From Bacillota bacterium (lineage in GTDB: Bacteria; Bacillota; Clostridia; Acetivibrionales; DTU013): DNA of 64,000 nt. How positions within the stretch are numbered: position 1 is the first letter of the stretch; each line of letters begins with the position of its first letter. Positions 1-8,870 of this stretch are shown piece by piece. Location of the stretch: positions 74,155 through 138,154 of the forward strand of contig JAEZCO010000021.1 of the NCBI GenBank assembly GCA_023433505.1, read 5' to 3'. The position numbers and the translations under genes are program-made. The notes beneath the pieces were generated by a model. The model searched no databases and had not been told where the DNA came from. It worked only from the letters and a program-made list of their open reading frames with translations.

Positions 1-515
1 ATATATCCTTCCAATTGCCGGGAGATGTTTTTGCGTACAATCACATCTGTAAGATCATAGAGCAGGTCGGCATTCACAAGCTTTTCAAACTGGGTATAGT
101 TGGACAGTGCGAATATGTCGGGCAAGGTTTTGGTTGCAATAGCCAGATTGAGCTTAGTTTCGTACTGTTCAAAAGGAGCCGTCCAGTCAAAGATAAGGTT
201 GATATTCAACTGATTCTTTATTTCTCTGGTCCATACATTATTGGTGTAACTGTCGCCCGCTGGAAATGTTATTGCCGGATTGGTCGAAAGTACCATATGA
301 ACGTCGATAGGTTCATTATACTTTGAAATAGGGTTGATATAATCGTCTTTGCCGGCTTCAGTGCCTGTTTCGAATTCAGCCGGAGCAAAAGTCGTGTCGG
401 AAACCTGTGTTATTTCTGTCGTTTTTGCAGTCCCATCGGTTTGACCTGACTGGCAACCGGCAAGCATACCCAGCATCACAAATAGGCTGAGTACCAAAGA
501 AATGGTCTTTTTCAT
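1..515 (-). CDS. Extracellular solute-binding lipoprotein of a sugar ABC transporter (partial, 3' end outside window)
   Basis: Reading the minus strand from the ATG at 515 gives an open frame to the window edge, so only about 171 N-terminal residues are present. The start has a type II signal peptide, a Lys-Lys pair, a hydrophobic core and a lipobox LAGC at residues 18-21, followed by a Thr/Ser-rich linker. A GGAGG lies 5-9 bases upstream. The mature part (for example NNVWTREIKNQLNINL and LPDIFALSNYTQFEKL) resembles the large family 1 binding proteins of the LplA/YtcQ type found in Paenibacillus and Clostridia. It probably captures an oligosaccharide for CUT1 permeases. The substrate cannot be inferred. 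Confidence 0.8.
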   Translation of the reverse strand, partial: MKKTISLVLSLFVMLGMLAGCQSGQTDGTAKTTEITQVSDTTFAPAEFETGTEAGKDDYINPISKYNEPIDVHMVLSTNPAITFPAGDSYTNNVWTREIKNQLNINLIFDWTAPFEQYETKLNLAIATKTLPDIFALSNYTQFEKLVNADLLYDLTDVIVRKNISRQLEGY

Positions 516-1116
516 GATAGATTCCTCCTCATACTTTAACTCTCTTACCAATAATCTACCGGAAATATTTATACTCCAAAACCGCACATAGAAATAGAAA
601 TATCCTTCCTATTACCCATGATAGCTCACAGTACCTTAAAGAAAAGATAAATGCTTTTATCTCAAGCAATTTGACCTGCTCATTCTTTTGTATTCTGTAT
701 GTTCCAAGCGATGACGCTTAAGAGTGTAAAATAATATTGGATATCTGCAGAATCTTGGATATATTGCATCTGATGCAAATTAGCTGTTTTAGTTCCACCA
801 TGATTTGTAACCATATGATTTCTCTGGTCTTATATTCCATCACCCACCTACTATATTTTAAAATGAATATGGAAATATTAAATTCTAACTAAAACGTTTT
901 TGTGATTTCATTATATATTCCTTTTGATGGAAAGTCAATATATTTGTTTGACGTAATTATCATTGTATATCTAAAATCACCAATTACACCAGAGACCCGC
1001 ATAAAAAATCGGGATGGACGAAGAAGGTACATCCGCATCAACCTACGGTCCTTCCAAGCCGGATAGGAACTTGCTTTTTATCATATCTTAGATTTTGTGG
1101 CGAGACAAGAGAAGAT
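516..1116. other. Intergenic region with a palindromic LacI-type operator candidate
   Basis: AT-rich stretch upstream of the minus-strand lipoprotein gene. I see no convincing gene. It holds the 10-bp palindrome AAAACGTTTT at 891-900, the same core found around the lacI-like gene near 51-52 kb, and an AT-rich tract that could carry the lipoprotein promoter. No terminator was recognised. Confidence 0.5.
891..900. promoter_or_regulatory. Putative LacI-family operator
   Basis: AAAACGTTTT is a perfect palindrome with the central CG typical of LacI-family operators. It lies about 375 bp upstream of the lipoprotein start at 515. The same core occurs at 51068-51085 and 52389-52400 beside a LacI-type regulator. 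A link between these loci is inference only. Confidence 0.35.
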
Positions 1117-1320
1117 GTGGCTACAAATAGTAAAAAATTCCATTGTTCTTACAAGCGGGTGCTTCATGAAACCAAAAAGCTGGACCTTTCGGGGACCACA
1201 AGCCTGACCATAAAGGAAGTGGGAAAGGAATCGGGCTTCGACAATGTCTGCACCTTCGGAAGGGTGTATATAAAATACGAAGCCACCATTCCCAGCCACT
1301 TCAGAGAAAACCTGCAATAG
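1117..1320 (+). pseudogene. Remnant of an AraC-family C-terminal HTH
   Basis: A 67-codon open stretch encodes LTIKEVGKESGFDNVCTFGRV followed by YIKYEATIPSHFRENLQ. This aligns by eye with the second helix-turn-helix of AraC/XylS proteins (pattern LSI.EIA..SGF.N.SYF.RVFKKY.G.TPS.YR). The first HTH and the whole sensor domain are missing. No ribosome-binding site precedes it, and the stop lies directly against the end of the convergent permease gene. It is best read as a decayed 3' end of a regulator gene that once flanked the transport locus. Confidence 0.6.
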
Positions 1321-1321
1321 A

Positions 1322-2152
1322 TCAAGCCTTTACAGCGCCTGCAGTCATACCGGCTACGATCTTTTTATTAAAGAATATGAAGAGGAGCAGCGGAGGTATC
1401 GAAATAAGCACCACATCGGCAAACAGCAGGTTCCAGGAGGTATTATACATATTGGTAAAATTATAGAGTGTAAGCTGAACTGTTACGTTTTTAGCTCCCG
1501 GCAGGAAATAAAGCGGGTTTACAAAATCGTTGAATATTCCCACGGAGGATAAAACGATAACGGTGGAGGTCACTGACTTCAGAAGGGGAAGGATAATTCT
1601 GAAAAACAGCCCAAATCCGCTGCAGCCGTCTATTATCGCCGCCTCGTCAATTTCTTTGGGTATGGTGGCCATAAAGCTCTTGTACAGTATCGAGGAGAAA
1701 GGGAAGCTTAAAGCCGCCTCTACCAGCACCAACCCCGCAAGGGATTTAAACAGCCCGGCTCCGTTCAAGACCCAGATGGTAGGCACAACCGCCGGAGGAA
1801 TCATAAGGCCTGCCAGCACAAGGAAATTTATAAAGGGCGTAGCCTTGCCGGTCCTTCTTTGCATTACAAAACCAGCCATGGAGCATATCATGACGAGTAA
1901 GATGATGGATAACGCAGTAAGGAGGGTGCTGTTGAGAAATGCCCTTAAGACCACACTCTTGTTTACTGTCAGCACCTCACTGTAATTTTCATAAATGCGG
2001 AACACACTGGGCCACTTCAGATTCATTTCCGCCGATTCCACTTTGTTTTTAAAGGAGTTTACTATCACAAAGTAGAATGGTATGCCAAAAATGATCAAGG
2101 AAAAAAGCACGGATACTGCTCCCATTAAATTTTTAAATGTCCTTCGGCTCAT
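1322..2152 (-). CDS. Carbohydrate ABC transporter permease, MalG-like (CUT1)
   Basis: Integral membrane permease of 276 residues, the normal length for the MalG/LplC type. It has about six hydrophobic segments, the first at residues 12-33. The cytoplasmic EAA loop reads EAAIIDGCSGFGLFFRIILP at about 189-208 and contacts the ATPase. The start codon overlaps the stop of the upstream permease by 4 bases (ATGA), so translation is probably coupled. With its partner it forms the channel for a sugar or oligosaccharide. No ATPase gene is nearby, so it probably uses a shared MsmK-type ATPase, as is usual for CUT1 systems in Firmicutes (inference). Confidence 0.92.
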   Translation of the reverse strand: MSRRTFKNLMGAVSVLFSLIIFGIPFYFVIVNSFKNKVESAEMNLKWPSVFRIYENYSEVLTVNKSVVLRAFLNSTLLTALSIILLVMICSMAGFVMQRRTGKATPFINFLVLAGLMIPPAVVPTIWVLNGAGLFKSLAGLVLVEAALSFPFSSILYKSFMATIPKEIDEAAIIDGCSGFGLFFRIILPLLKSVTSTVIVLSSVGIFNDFVNPLYFLPGAKNVTVQLTLYNFTNMYNTSWNLLFADVVLISIPPLLLFIFFNKKIVAGMTAGAVKA

Positions 2153-3015
2153 AAATCCACCTCACTTCTATTGAGTAAAGTGTATAAAGGAACTGCCAGG
2201 AGGGACACGCCTATAAACAAAATGACATTTCCCGCGGTTGAAAGTCCGTAGAAGCCCCCTTGATACTGTTTGTAAATAATGGAGGCGATCAGGTCGGTAC
2301 TGAAGCCCGGGCCGCCTCGGGTCATAGCCCATACCATGTCAAAGGAGCGCAAGCCTCCTATGAACGAAAGTATTATCACCGAATTCATGGCAGGCCGGCT
2401 AAGGGGTAAGATGATATTGAAGAACTTGTTCCAGGAATTGCCGCCATCCATGCTTAGCGCTTCATAATACTGCTGCGGAATGGACATGATCCCCGCGATG
2501 TAGATAACGGTGGCCATTCCGACACCTTTCCAGACATCGGTAAAAGCCACGGACAGCAGCGCGATCCTCGGGTCGCCCAGCCAATTGGGGCCGTCACTTC
2601 CCAACATTTTCAGCCCCATGTTTATGATCCCGTAGGTAGGGTTCAGAAAACTGCTGAATACTACTCCTACAGCGATGGTACTGAGCAGGGTAGGAAAAAA
2701 TACCACCGACCGGAGGTATCCCCTTGCCCGTATATCCGAACAGAGGAAGGTACCAAGCAGCAGGCCGAATATAACTTTTAGGCCGCTTGTTGATGCAGCA
2801 TAGATCAAGGTGTTTTTAAACCCGATATTCAAGGAGGATTCGCTGAAAAAAGTTATAAAATTCTCAAATCCGATAAATTTCCAATCGGTCAGTGTCCATC
2901 TTGTTAAGCTGAAAAAGAAGGACAACAGGGTAGGAAGAAGAAAAAATACGAAGTATATGATCCCTGCAGGCAGCAAAAATCCATATGAATATATCTTTTT
3001 TGATGTTGGTGTCAT
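2149..3015 (-). CDS. Carbohydrate ABC transporter permease, MalF/UgpA-like (CUT1)
   Basis: Permease of 288 residues with six predicted membrane segments, the first at about 13-33 (GFLLPAGIIYFVFFLLPTLL). The EAA loop reads EALSMDGGNSWNKFFNIILP near residues 185-204. The length and short N-terminus match the LacF/UgpA subgroup rather than the long MalF of enteric bacteria. It lies between the binding-protein gene and the MalG-like gene and overlaps the latter by 4 bases. A start at 3015 is preceded by a GGAG-like site. It forms the heterodimeric channel with the downstream permease. Confidence 0.92.
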   Translation of the reverse strand: MTPTSKKIYSYGFLLPAGIIYFVFFLLPTLLSFFFSLTRWTLTDWKFIGFENFITFFSESSLNIGFKNTLIYAASTSGLKVIFGLLLGTFLCSDIRARGYLRSVVFFPTLLSTIAVGVVFSSFLNPTYGIINMGLKMLGSDGPNWLGDPRIALLSVAFTDVWKGVGMATVIYIAGIMSIPQQYYEALSMDGGNSWNKFFNIILPLSRPAMNSVIILSFIGGLRSFDMVWAMTRGGPGFSTDLIASIIYKQYQGGFYGLSTAGNVILFIGVSLLAVPLYTLLNRSEVDL

Positions 3016-3077
3016 CCGATCACTCCCAGGAATATTCCAATTTATTTTTGTGATTTTAGAAAAGGGGCCGGTTTATA

Positions 3078-3108
3078 CTATACAGGCGCGTATTGCGCGC
3101 CTGTATAG
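3078..3108 (-). promoter_or_regulatory. Intercistronic stem-loop between binding-protein and permease genes
   Basis: A perfect 13-bp inverted repeat (CTATACAGGCGCG, loop TATTG, then the complement) sits in the 200-bp gap between the binding protein (ends 3217) and the first permease (starts 3015). There is no U-run after it on the minus strand, so it is not a classical terminator. Such structures commonly stabilise the upstream binding-protein mRNA and lower permease expression. That role here is inferred. Confidence 0.65.
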
Positions 3109-3216
3109 GGTGGGGTACCAACAGGGTTCGGCATGATTTGCGGGGATTGCCCGCCGGGACATTCCGCTTTTTTGTCAGCCCCGGAAAGTACGTTTTACAG
3201 CATTTTATCCGAAGTG

Positions 3217-4578
3217 TTACCAGCCTGCCAGTCCAAGCTGTTTCGCCTGCTTCTCCACATCCTTGTCATAATCCTTTGCGCATTCTATGGCAGGTCTTAT
3301 CCCGGTGCCGGCTTCAACACAAAGCTGTTCCAGGTTGGGTCCCTTGATGGGGGACAGGAATTCAAGTGCAGGTGCGTTATTGCCTGATTCTAAATAGGGA
3401 AGCAGATCTTTGACTGCCGGAGCAACGCTGTCGGGAAGAGTCGCGCCGTTGATTGCAAAAGGTCCGTCCGGCTTCTGCTTTGACATATAGATGTTACATC
3501 CCTCGGCGGATGCGAAAATGGAAGCCCATTTCATTGCCGCATCCTTATTTATGTTCTTGTTGAAATACACGCCGGCTGGCATCCAGACAGTTAATCCGTT
3601 TTTATCGGCTGATTTGCCGGGCTGCGCGAAAAAGCCGATATCGTTTACCTTATCGGGAAAATTGGCCTGAATTGCCGCAACAGCCGATGTCAGCATGGGA
3701 TAATGGACTCCGGTGCCTTCTGCAAGCATTTTTACAGCCATATCATAGGTAGTGGTAACAGCATCTTTATTGAGGAAACCTTTTTTAAATGTATCCTCCA
3801 GCTTCTGGAACCCGCTTAATGCCGCGGGAGAATCGGCATACTTCGCCTTATTGGCAGTGTAGTCCGCTGCAAAATCGGGCAGCTCAGACTGGACATTGTA
3901 GTAATCGGCAAGAACGAACAATTGAGCCGTCCAGCTGTCCTTGTACGATGCGATTACTGCAGTCTTGCCTGCAGTTTTTACCTTCTCGCAGTTCGCCAGG
4001 AATTCGTCCCAGGTCTTCGGAATGGAAAGCTGAAGCTCGGAATATACCTTTTTGTTATACAGCAAGCCGCCAGCACCAATAAAACCGAAGGGCACCCCGT
4101 ATTGCTTCCCGTTATAGGTAACGCAGGTTCTGAAAGAATCCATGACATTTGCCATAAAGGCTTCATTTGTGATATCCAGGAAGTTTTGGTCGGGATGGAG
4201 GGCCTGGAACAGAGAGCCGGTATTATACATCAGCAGGTCTGCCATATCTCCTGTCGCCAGTCTTGTTTTTACCAGATTGTCGCCCTCCGCGCCGCCTGGA
4301 CGCAGTTCGATTTCAGTAGCTACATTGTACTTCTTCTCGATTTCTTCAAAGACAGCCTTTGGACCGTCAAGAACGGTATTGTTGTCTACCAGCAAGGTCA
4401 GAGTAACTTTTTCAGCCGGCGCAGCTTTACTTGTACCTGCACTCGTTGTCGGTGCAGCGGTGGTCCCTGCAGTGGTATTCTCTCCGGAGGTTTTTTGCTC
4501 ACCGCAGCCGGCAAACACAGAAACAAGCATGGTGATACAGAATACTAAGGCCATGATTCTTAGTCCGGGTTTTTTCAT
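3217..4578 (-). CDS. Sugar ABC transporter solute-binding lipoprotein
   Basis: Family 1 extracellular solute-binding protein of about 453 residues. From the preferred start the sequence opens MKKPGLRIMALVF, with a hydrophobic core, a lipobox FAGC, then a Thr/Ala/Ser-rich linker of about 30 residues and a mature domain beginning near VTLTLLVDNNTVLDGP. An ATG at 4587 also exists, but GGGAGG directly abuts it. The ATG at 4578 lies 9 bases from that site and gives a normal signal peptide, so I chose it. It is first in a unit with two CUT1 permeases and sits downstream of the YesMN-type pair, which likely controls it. Confidence 0.92.
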   Translation of the reverse strand: MKKPGLRIMALVFCITMLVSVFAGCGEQKTSGENTTAGTTAAPTTSAGTSKAAPAEKVTLTLLVDNNTVLDGPKAVFEEIEKKYNVATEIELRPGGAEGDNLVKTRLATGDMADLLMYNTGSLFQALHPDQNFLDITNEAFMANVMDSFRTCVTYNGKQYGVPFGFIGAGGLLYNKKVYSELQLSIPKTWDEFLANCEKVKTAGKTAVIASYKDSWTAQLFVLADYYNVQSELPDFAADYTANKAKYADSPAALSGFQKLEDTFKKGFLNKDAVTTTYDMAVKMLAEGTGVHYPMLTSAVAAIQANFPDKVNDIGFFAQPGKSADKNGLTVWMPAGVYFNKNINKDAAMKWASIFASAEGCNIYMSKQKPDGPFAINGATLPDSVAPAVKDLLPYLESGNNAPALEFLSPIKGPNLEQLCVEAGTGIRPAIECAKDYDKDVEKQAKQLGLAGW

Positions 4579-4690
4579 AAAATACATCCTCCCAATATAA
4601 TTTATTCTACTGCAATGCTAACACCCTTGAATGGATACTTACATAGACTAAACAATACTGGCGGATATAAAAATCAATACAAGGCTTTTT

Positions 4691-6499
4691 TCAAATGGGC
4701 TCATTTTTATCCCGTGACCCTCCGATCGTGACCTTTGCCCCTCCGGCTCCATTATTGCCCAGAATGAATTCAAACTGTCCGTTGAAAAAGAGGAGCATTC
4801 TGGCATAGGTATTTAAAAGCCCCATACCTCCTATGTTGAAGCAGGTATTTTGCTCGTTTCCGGTAATTTCCTTTTTAATGCAGGCCATCCTGTTCTTCAG
4901 ATTATCAAGGACCTCTGCGTCGAAGCCCTGTCCGTTGTCTATTATTTCAATAAACCACCAGCCCTCCGACTGATAGCCTCTGATCCCTATTTCCATTTTT
5001 CCCTGGAAGCTCACAAAGCCGTGGTTGATTGAATTCTCCACAATTTGCTGCAGTACTATTTTGGGTATGGTCTCCTCATAAATATCGGAGGCCACATCAA
5101 TCGTAAAATCAAGCTTATGTTCAAAGCGCTTTTTCATAAGCAGCAGGTAATTGCTTACATGCTCCAGCTCTTCCCTTATGGCTGCGGTCCTTTTTAAAGT
5201 ATTTGTAGAATACCGCAGCATGGAGGCGATCCCGTCGCAGATTTCGCAGATTTCCTCGTCGCTGTTGGCCAGGCCTCTGTTGGAGAGCACATTCAGTATA
5301 TTGTATATGAAATGGGGGTTCACCTGAGCCTGCAGTGAATCGAAATTTGCCTGTATTTGCAGGGAGTGAGCCTTTATTTCACGGCTGACGGCTTCGTTCA
5401 ATCTCACCCTTAACCGTTGAAACGATTTATTCAAGGCTTTAAATTCATTATTGGAGCTTTCAAATACGATCTTGTCAGGCAGGTTCTCCAGCTCGGTCCC
5501 CTCCATTTTTTCTCTCAGCTGGCGAACAGGTTTTGCCAGCTGTCTTGAAAAAATATAAATATAGCCCAGGGATACAAACAATATCATCAAGCTGATTACA
5601 ATTGTAAGATTGGCAATGTAAAGTAAAGGCTTTAACAACGCGGCCCTGTCCTGTACAAGGATGATCCTTATCCCGGAATAGTCCGATTTTACGCTTGCTA
5701 TTATCTCATCCCGCCCCGTAAATTGTGTTTGCTGGATGGAGACGGTATTCCGGGCCTTTGCTGCGAATTCTGTGTAAAAGGAAGCCAAAGCCTTGTTTTC
5801 GGGCTTATCACCAAAGAAAATATCACCATTTCCGGTGATTGCCAATACCTTTATGCTCTCATCACCGGGTATTGAAAATATTTTCTCAAGGCCGGAGTAC
5901 AACTGCTGTATTTCTATATAGCCCATCCCCCCCTTTGGTCCCTGGACACAGCGTACAAGTCCGAAAACCCTGGATTTTTTATTTATTGCCCAGGGGTCTT
6001 CATAGGGGGCAATGACTGCCGCTCTGCCTTCGGCCCTATCGGCCTGCTCTGTCCAGTCCAGGCTGTTTATCAGGCCGTCTATATTCCCGGTGACACTTTG
6101 TATCTTGAAGCTGCTGGTCAAAAAATCCCCTTTTTTATTAAAGAAACTGACCCTGTAAAAATTTTTATCGGTGGTGTAGTTTAGAACATTGCTGTAAATG
6201 ATCCTTCGTGCGTCATTGATATAGATCTGGTTTTGAGCAGTATTCCTGTCAATTGTTTCGAGACTTGTCATAGACGACACGAACCGGTCGGTGCAGAGTA
6301 AATAGGTCGACATGAGGTCCATGGGACGGAGGATATTATCAAGCTGCTGCGACATCTTGTCGGTGATGACTTTAAGGTTTGTATAGGCATTGGACTCGAA
6401 AACACCGGAGGTATATGTATAAAAGCTAAAAGACAGGATGGCGACCAGCATGATTATCAACAGAAAATACGTCAGGAAAAGCCGGGTCTGAAAGCTCAT
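4691..6499 (-). CDS. YesM-type sensor histidine kinase
   Basis: Membrane histidine kinase of 602 residues. One membrane segment lies at about 8-30 and a second at about 291-317, flanking an extracellular sensor of about 260 residues. A HAMP-like segment follows (LAKPVRQLREKMEG). The His_kinase domain has QAQVNPHFIYNIL with phospho-acceptor His396, then an HATPase_c domain with N-box QQIVENSINHGF and glycine boxes DNGQGF and GGMGL. This is the LytS/YesM class, which pairs with AraC-type response regulators. Its start overlaps the stop of the regulator gene by 4 bases. It probably senses a sugar or its binding protein and induces the adjacent ABC genes. Confidence 0.93.
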   Translation of the reverse strand: MSFQTRLFLTYFLLIIMLVAILSFSFYTYTSGVFESNAYTNLKVITDKMSQQLDNILRPMDLMSTYLLCTDRFVSSMTSLETIDRNTAQNQIYINDARRIIYSNVLNYTTDKNFYRVSFFNKKGDFLTSSFKIQSVTGNIDGLINSLDWTEQADRAEGRAAVIAPYEDPWAINKKSRVFGLVRCVQGPKGGMGYIEIQQLYSGLEKIFSIPGDESIKVLAITGNGDIFFGDKPENKALASFYTEFAAKARNTVSIQQTQFTGRDEIIASVKSDYSGIRIILVQDRAALLKPLLYIANLTIVISLMILFVSLGYIYIFSRQLAKPVRQLREKMEGTELENLPDKIVFESSNNEFKALNKSFQRLRVRLNEAVSREIKAHSLQIQANFDSLQAQVNPHFIYNILNVLSNRGLANSDEEICEICDGIASMLRYSTNTLKRTAAIREELEHVSNYLLLMKKRFEHKLDFTIDVASDIYEETIPKIVLQQIVENSINHGFVSFQGKMEIGIRGYQSEGWWFIEIIDNGQGFDAEVLDNLKNRMACIKKEITGNEQNTCFNIGGMGLLNTYARMLLFFNGQFEFILGNNGAGGAKVTIGGSRDKNEPI

Positions 6500-8031
6500 A
6501 GTTTTTTCATCTCCCTATTATCATGATTGTACTCCGAAGGAGGGACACCGGTGACTGTGCGGAAAACGCGGCTGAAGTAGAACGGGTCATTGTAGCCTAC
6601 CATTTCCGCAACGCTTTTGATATGGATGCCGGGATGTTCTTCCAGCAGCAGCCGGGCTTTTTTCATTCTCATATTTGTCAGGCATTCGTTAAAGGACATA
6701 TTCTTAAATTTCCGGAATAGCCTGCTAAGGTAAGCCTGCGAGATTCCGAAGACAAGGCAGGTGCTTTGCAGTGAAAGAGGCTCCGGAAGGTTTCTCTCCA
6801 TATATTTTTCAATGGATTCAAAGAAGGAAAGGTTGTCCATTTTCTGATTCCTGGCTTCGGTACGCGGCACCAGCCTCTCAAAAATTTCCCATATATTTGT
6901 CATCAGATCACCGAAGGAGGCGGCAAAAAAGAAAGCCTCGTCCAGTAAAAACTCCATATTCTGCGCATCGGGCCTGTTATCGGACGTGGAGTACTTTTCG
7001 GCAGTTTTCAGGATCTGCCTGAGATCTGCCTCCACGCAGAGCTGTTTACGTCCTTCTTTTTCCCAGGAAGCAAATAATTTGACAAACTCCTGCCTCAGCT
7101 CATCATATTGCGCGTTGGCCAGGTAAAAATTAAGCCTGCTCAGGAAGGTGCCGTCAAGACACTGGCATTTGCTGCCTGACTCCCTGGGATCAAGGCTTTT
7201 AAACACCTGGTTCAAGCCTATCACCGTGTTGTTCTCAATGATGCGGGACATGCTGCCCAGTGTTTTTTTGCTGCTGCCTAAATCCGTTAAATGGTGTACA
7301 AATACGATATTATGATAATAGCATCCGAATTTGCCGGCGGCATCATAAACAAGCTCTTCAAAGGACAGGCCGTCTTCATTTTCATAGGCATGGAAAAAGA
7401 TAAGCTCCATGTTGTCCTTTCCCTTTATGACCCATGAGTATCGGCCGCCTCTTTCCTTGATGTAACTGAAGATATCCATGGCGGGATCATATCCGGCAGA
7501 GAACTGGCCGGATGAAAATCTGGAGGGGAGGCCATTGGCGCGTAAAAGGGCAATATTATAACGCTTATAGGGCAGGTACTTCTCCAGGCGCCAGGTTTCC
7601 ACCTTTTCACCGGCATAGAGCTGCCTCAGGATGAAGGTGCACTGTGAGTAATAATCTTCTGAAAGCTTATCCTTTATTGCATACAGCAAATCTCTCAACT
7701 GTACGATGTTGATGGGTTTTAAAAGATAATCGACGGCACCTGATTTTAAAGCGCCTTTTGCATATTCAAAATCCTGATAACCACTGGCAATTACTGAATA
7801 AATGAAGGGAAACTCATCTTTTATGCAGGACACAAGCTTAATGCCGTCCATGACAGGCATTTTTATATCGGTAATGACGATATCGGGTTTATACAGCCTT
7901 ACCAATTCCAGCCCTTCTGCTCCGTTTTCTGCAGATGCGACGACCTCAAAGTCTTCGCACCTGGTATTGATAACGTTACTTATATACCTCATCGCCGACG
8001 GTTCATCCTCAACCAATATGATTTTGATCAT
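6496..8031 (-). CDS. YesN-type response regulator with AraC output domain
   Basis: Cytoplasmic response regulator of 511 residues. The N-terminal receiver domain has the acidic pair ED at 9-10, phospho-acceptor Asp55 in VITDIKMPVMDG, and the conserved Lys in YLLKPI. A middle region of about 270 residues is typical of YesN proteins. The C-terminal AraC domain has two HTH motifs (PLSLQSTCLVFGISQAYLSR and IKSVAEMVGYNDPFYFSRVF) ending TGVPPSEYN. It overlaps the kinase gene by 4 bases and forms a two-component system with it. It likely activates the sugar uptake genes downstream on the same strand. Confidence 0.93.
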   Translation of the reverse strand: MIKIILVEDEPSAMRYISNVINTRCEDFEVVASAENGAEGLELVRLYKPDIVITDIKMPVMDGIKLVSCIKDEFPFIYSVIASGYQDFEYAKGALKSGAVDYLLKPINIVQLRDLLYAIKDKLSEDYYSQCTFILRQLYAGEKVETWRLEKYLPYKRYNIALLRANGLPSRFSSGQFSAGYDPAMDIFSYIKERGGRYSWVIKGKDNMELIFFHAYENEDGLSFEELVYDAAGKFGCYYHNIVFVHHLTDLGSSKKTLGSMSRIIENNTVIGLNQVFKSLDPRESGSKCQCLDGTFLSRLNFYLANAQYDELRQEFVKLFASWEKEGRKQLCVEADLRQILKTAEKYSTSDNRPDAQNMEFLLDEAFFFAASFGDLMTNIWEIFERLVPRTEARNQKMDNLSFFESIEKYMERNLPEPLSLQSTCLVFGISQAYLSRLFRKFKNMSFNECLTNMRMKKARLLLEEHPGIHIKSVAEMVGYNDPFYFSRVFRTVTGVPPSEYNHDNREMKKL

Positions 8032-8167
8032 TCATCAACCCCCAAATAATCTCTGGCGTCTCTGCAGCTTGTCCTAATGCTGTTCCGATATATCGCTACC
8101 GCATTCTATATTATTTTATATTTCATTTATATTCAACAGTAATTTAGCGCATGAAACAGTAACAAAA

Positions 8168-8205
8168 GAAGAAGGCACCGCAAACTCATATGCAGGACCT
8201 TCTTC
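8168..8205 (-). terminator. Weak terminator-like hairpin
   Basis: On the minus strand an 8-bp stem (GAAGAAGG with CCTTCTTC) closes a loop of 22 bases and is followed by TTTTG. It lies about 665 bp beyond the glyS stop, so its assignment to glyS is uncertain. Confidence 0.35.
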
Positions 8206-8657
8206 CATTATTTTAACAGAGAGTTAGTTTATTTTAATGCGCCGAATAATGCCGCTATGCTTGCTTTATTCACTTAATGTACAGTAAGTAACTCGTTCAT
8301 CCACCCTATGAAAGTTTTTCAGAGGTGGTACATTTAATTCAATCTTCTATCACATTAAAGCTAAATGGGTGGGCGTGGCTGCGAATAAATGCGTCATGTG
8401 GAGTCATGGCTGCAGGCTGTTTGTCCAGGCGAAGTTCGAATGCGGGGCCTCAGAGAATACCCGTGACCCTTCGGCACGGATGCCGAAGACGCTTGTCTTT
8501 GAGCCAGGGATGGCGAATGACAAGCGCCCGCATTAGAACGAGCCTGGACATTACAGCCTGCCCATGACGGAGCCTGATGCAGGGATTTGCAGTCATGCCC
8601 GCCCATTCCCTGAAAGCCGGCACCATCTCCTTTAACCAAGAATAGTATCTTGAATTT

Positions 8658-8696
8658 GAGATTGCCGCGCTTCACCGCGTTCACTCGCAATGACAA
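8658..8696. repeat. Fragment of a dispersed palindromic intergenic repeat (family B)
   Basis: GAGATTGCCGCG followed by ACTCGCAATGACAA matches the ends of the fuller copy at 42542-42643 (TTGTGAG and CGGCAATCT). It resembles the common Firmicutes intergenic repeat with ends like GCAATGAC and AGATTGCCGCG. Confidence 0.45.
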
Positions 8697-8870
8697 ACGC
8701 TCTATCACGAGGACGGACATTTTACTACAGGGACGGTTCGCGCTTGTCGCAGATAGAAAGGATATGGGCTGACCTTTGCCATTGCAAGCATTCACGGCGG
8801 TGTTCATTGAACATAGATAAATGTACCGGGCGTAGCAATCCATTAACATTTGTCTGAATAAGTAAATAAG

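Larger units (their letters stand above)
8032..8870. other. Long intergenic region with repeat debris and no convincing gene
   Basis: About 840 bp between the response regulator and glyS. It contains a weak terminator-like inverted repeat (8168-8205) and a palindromic intergenic repeat copy (8658-8696). The open frames here lack ribosome-binding sites and family similarity. The higher GC and runs such as CACCGCGTTCACTCGCAATG look like remains of dispersed intergenic repeats. Confidence 0.5.

Noticed and set aside
8394..8849. 151-codon minus-strand frame between yesN-like gene and glyS
   Set aside because: No ribosome-binding site or domain. It crosses a dispersed intergenic repeat fragment.
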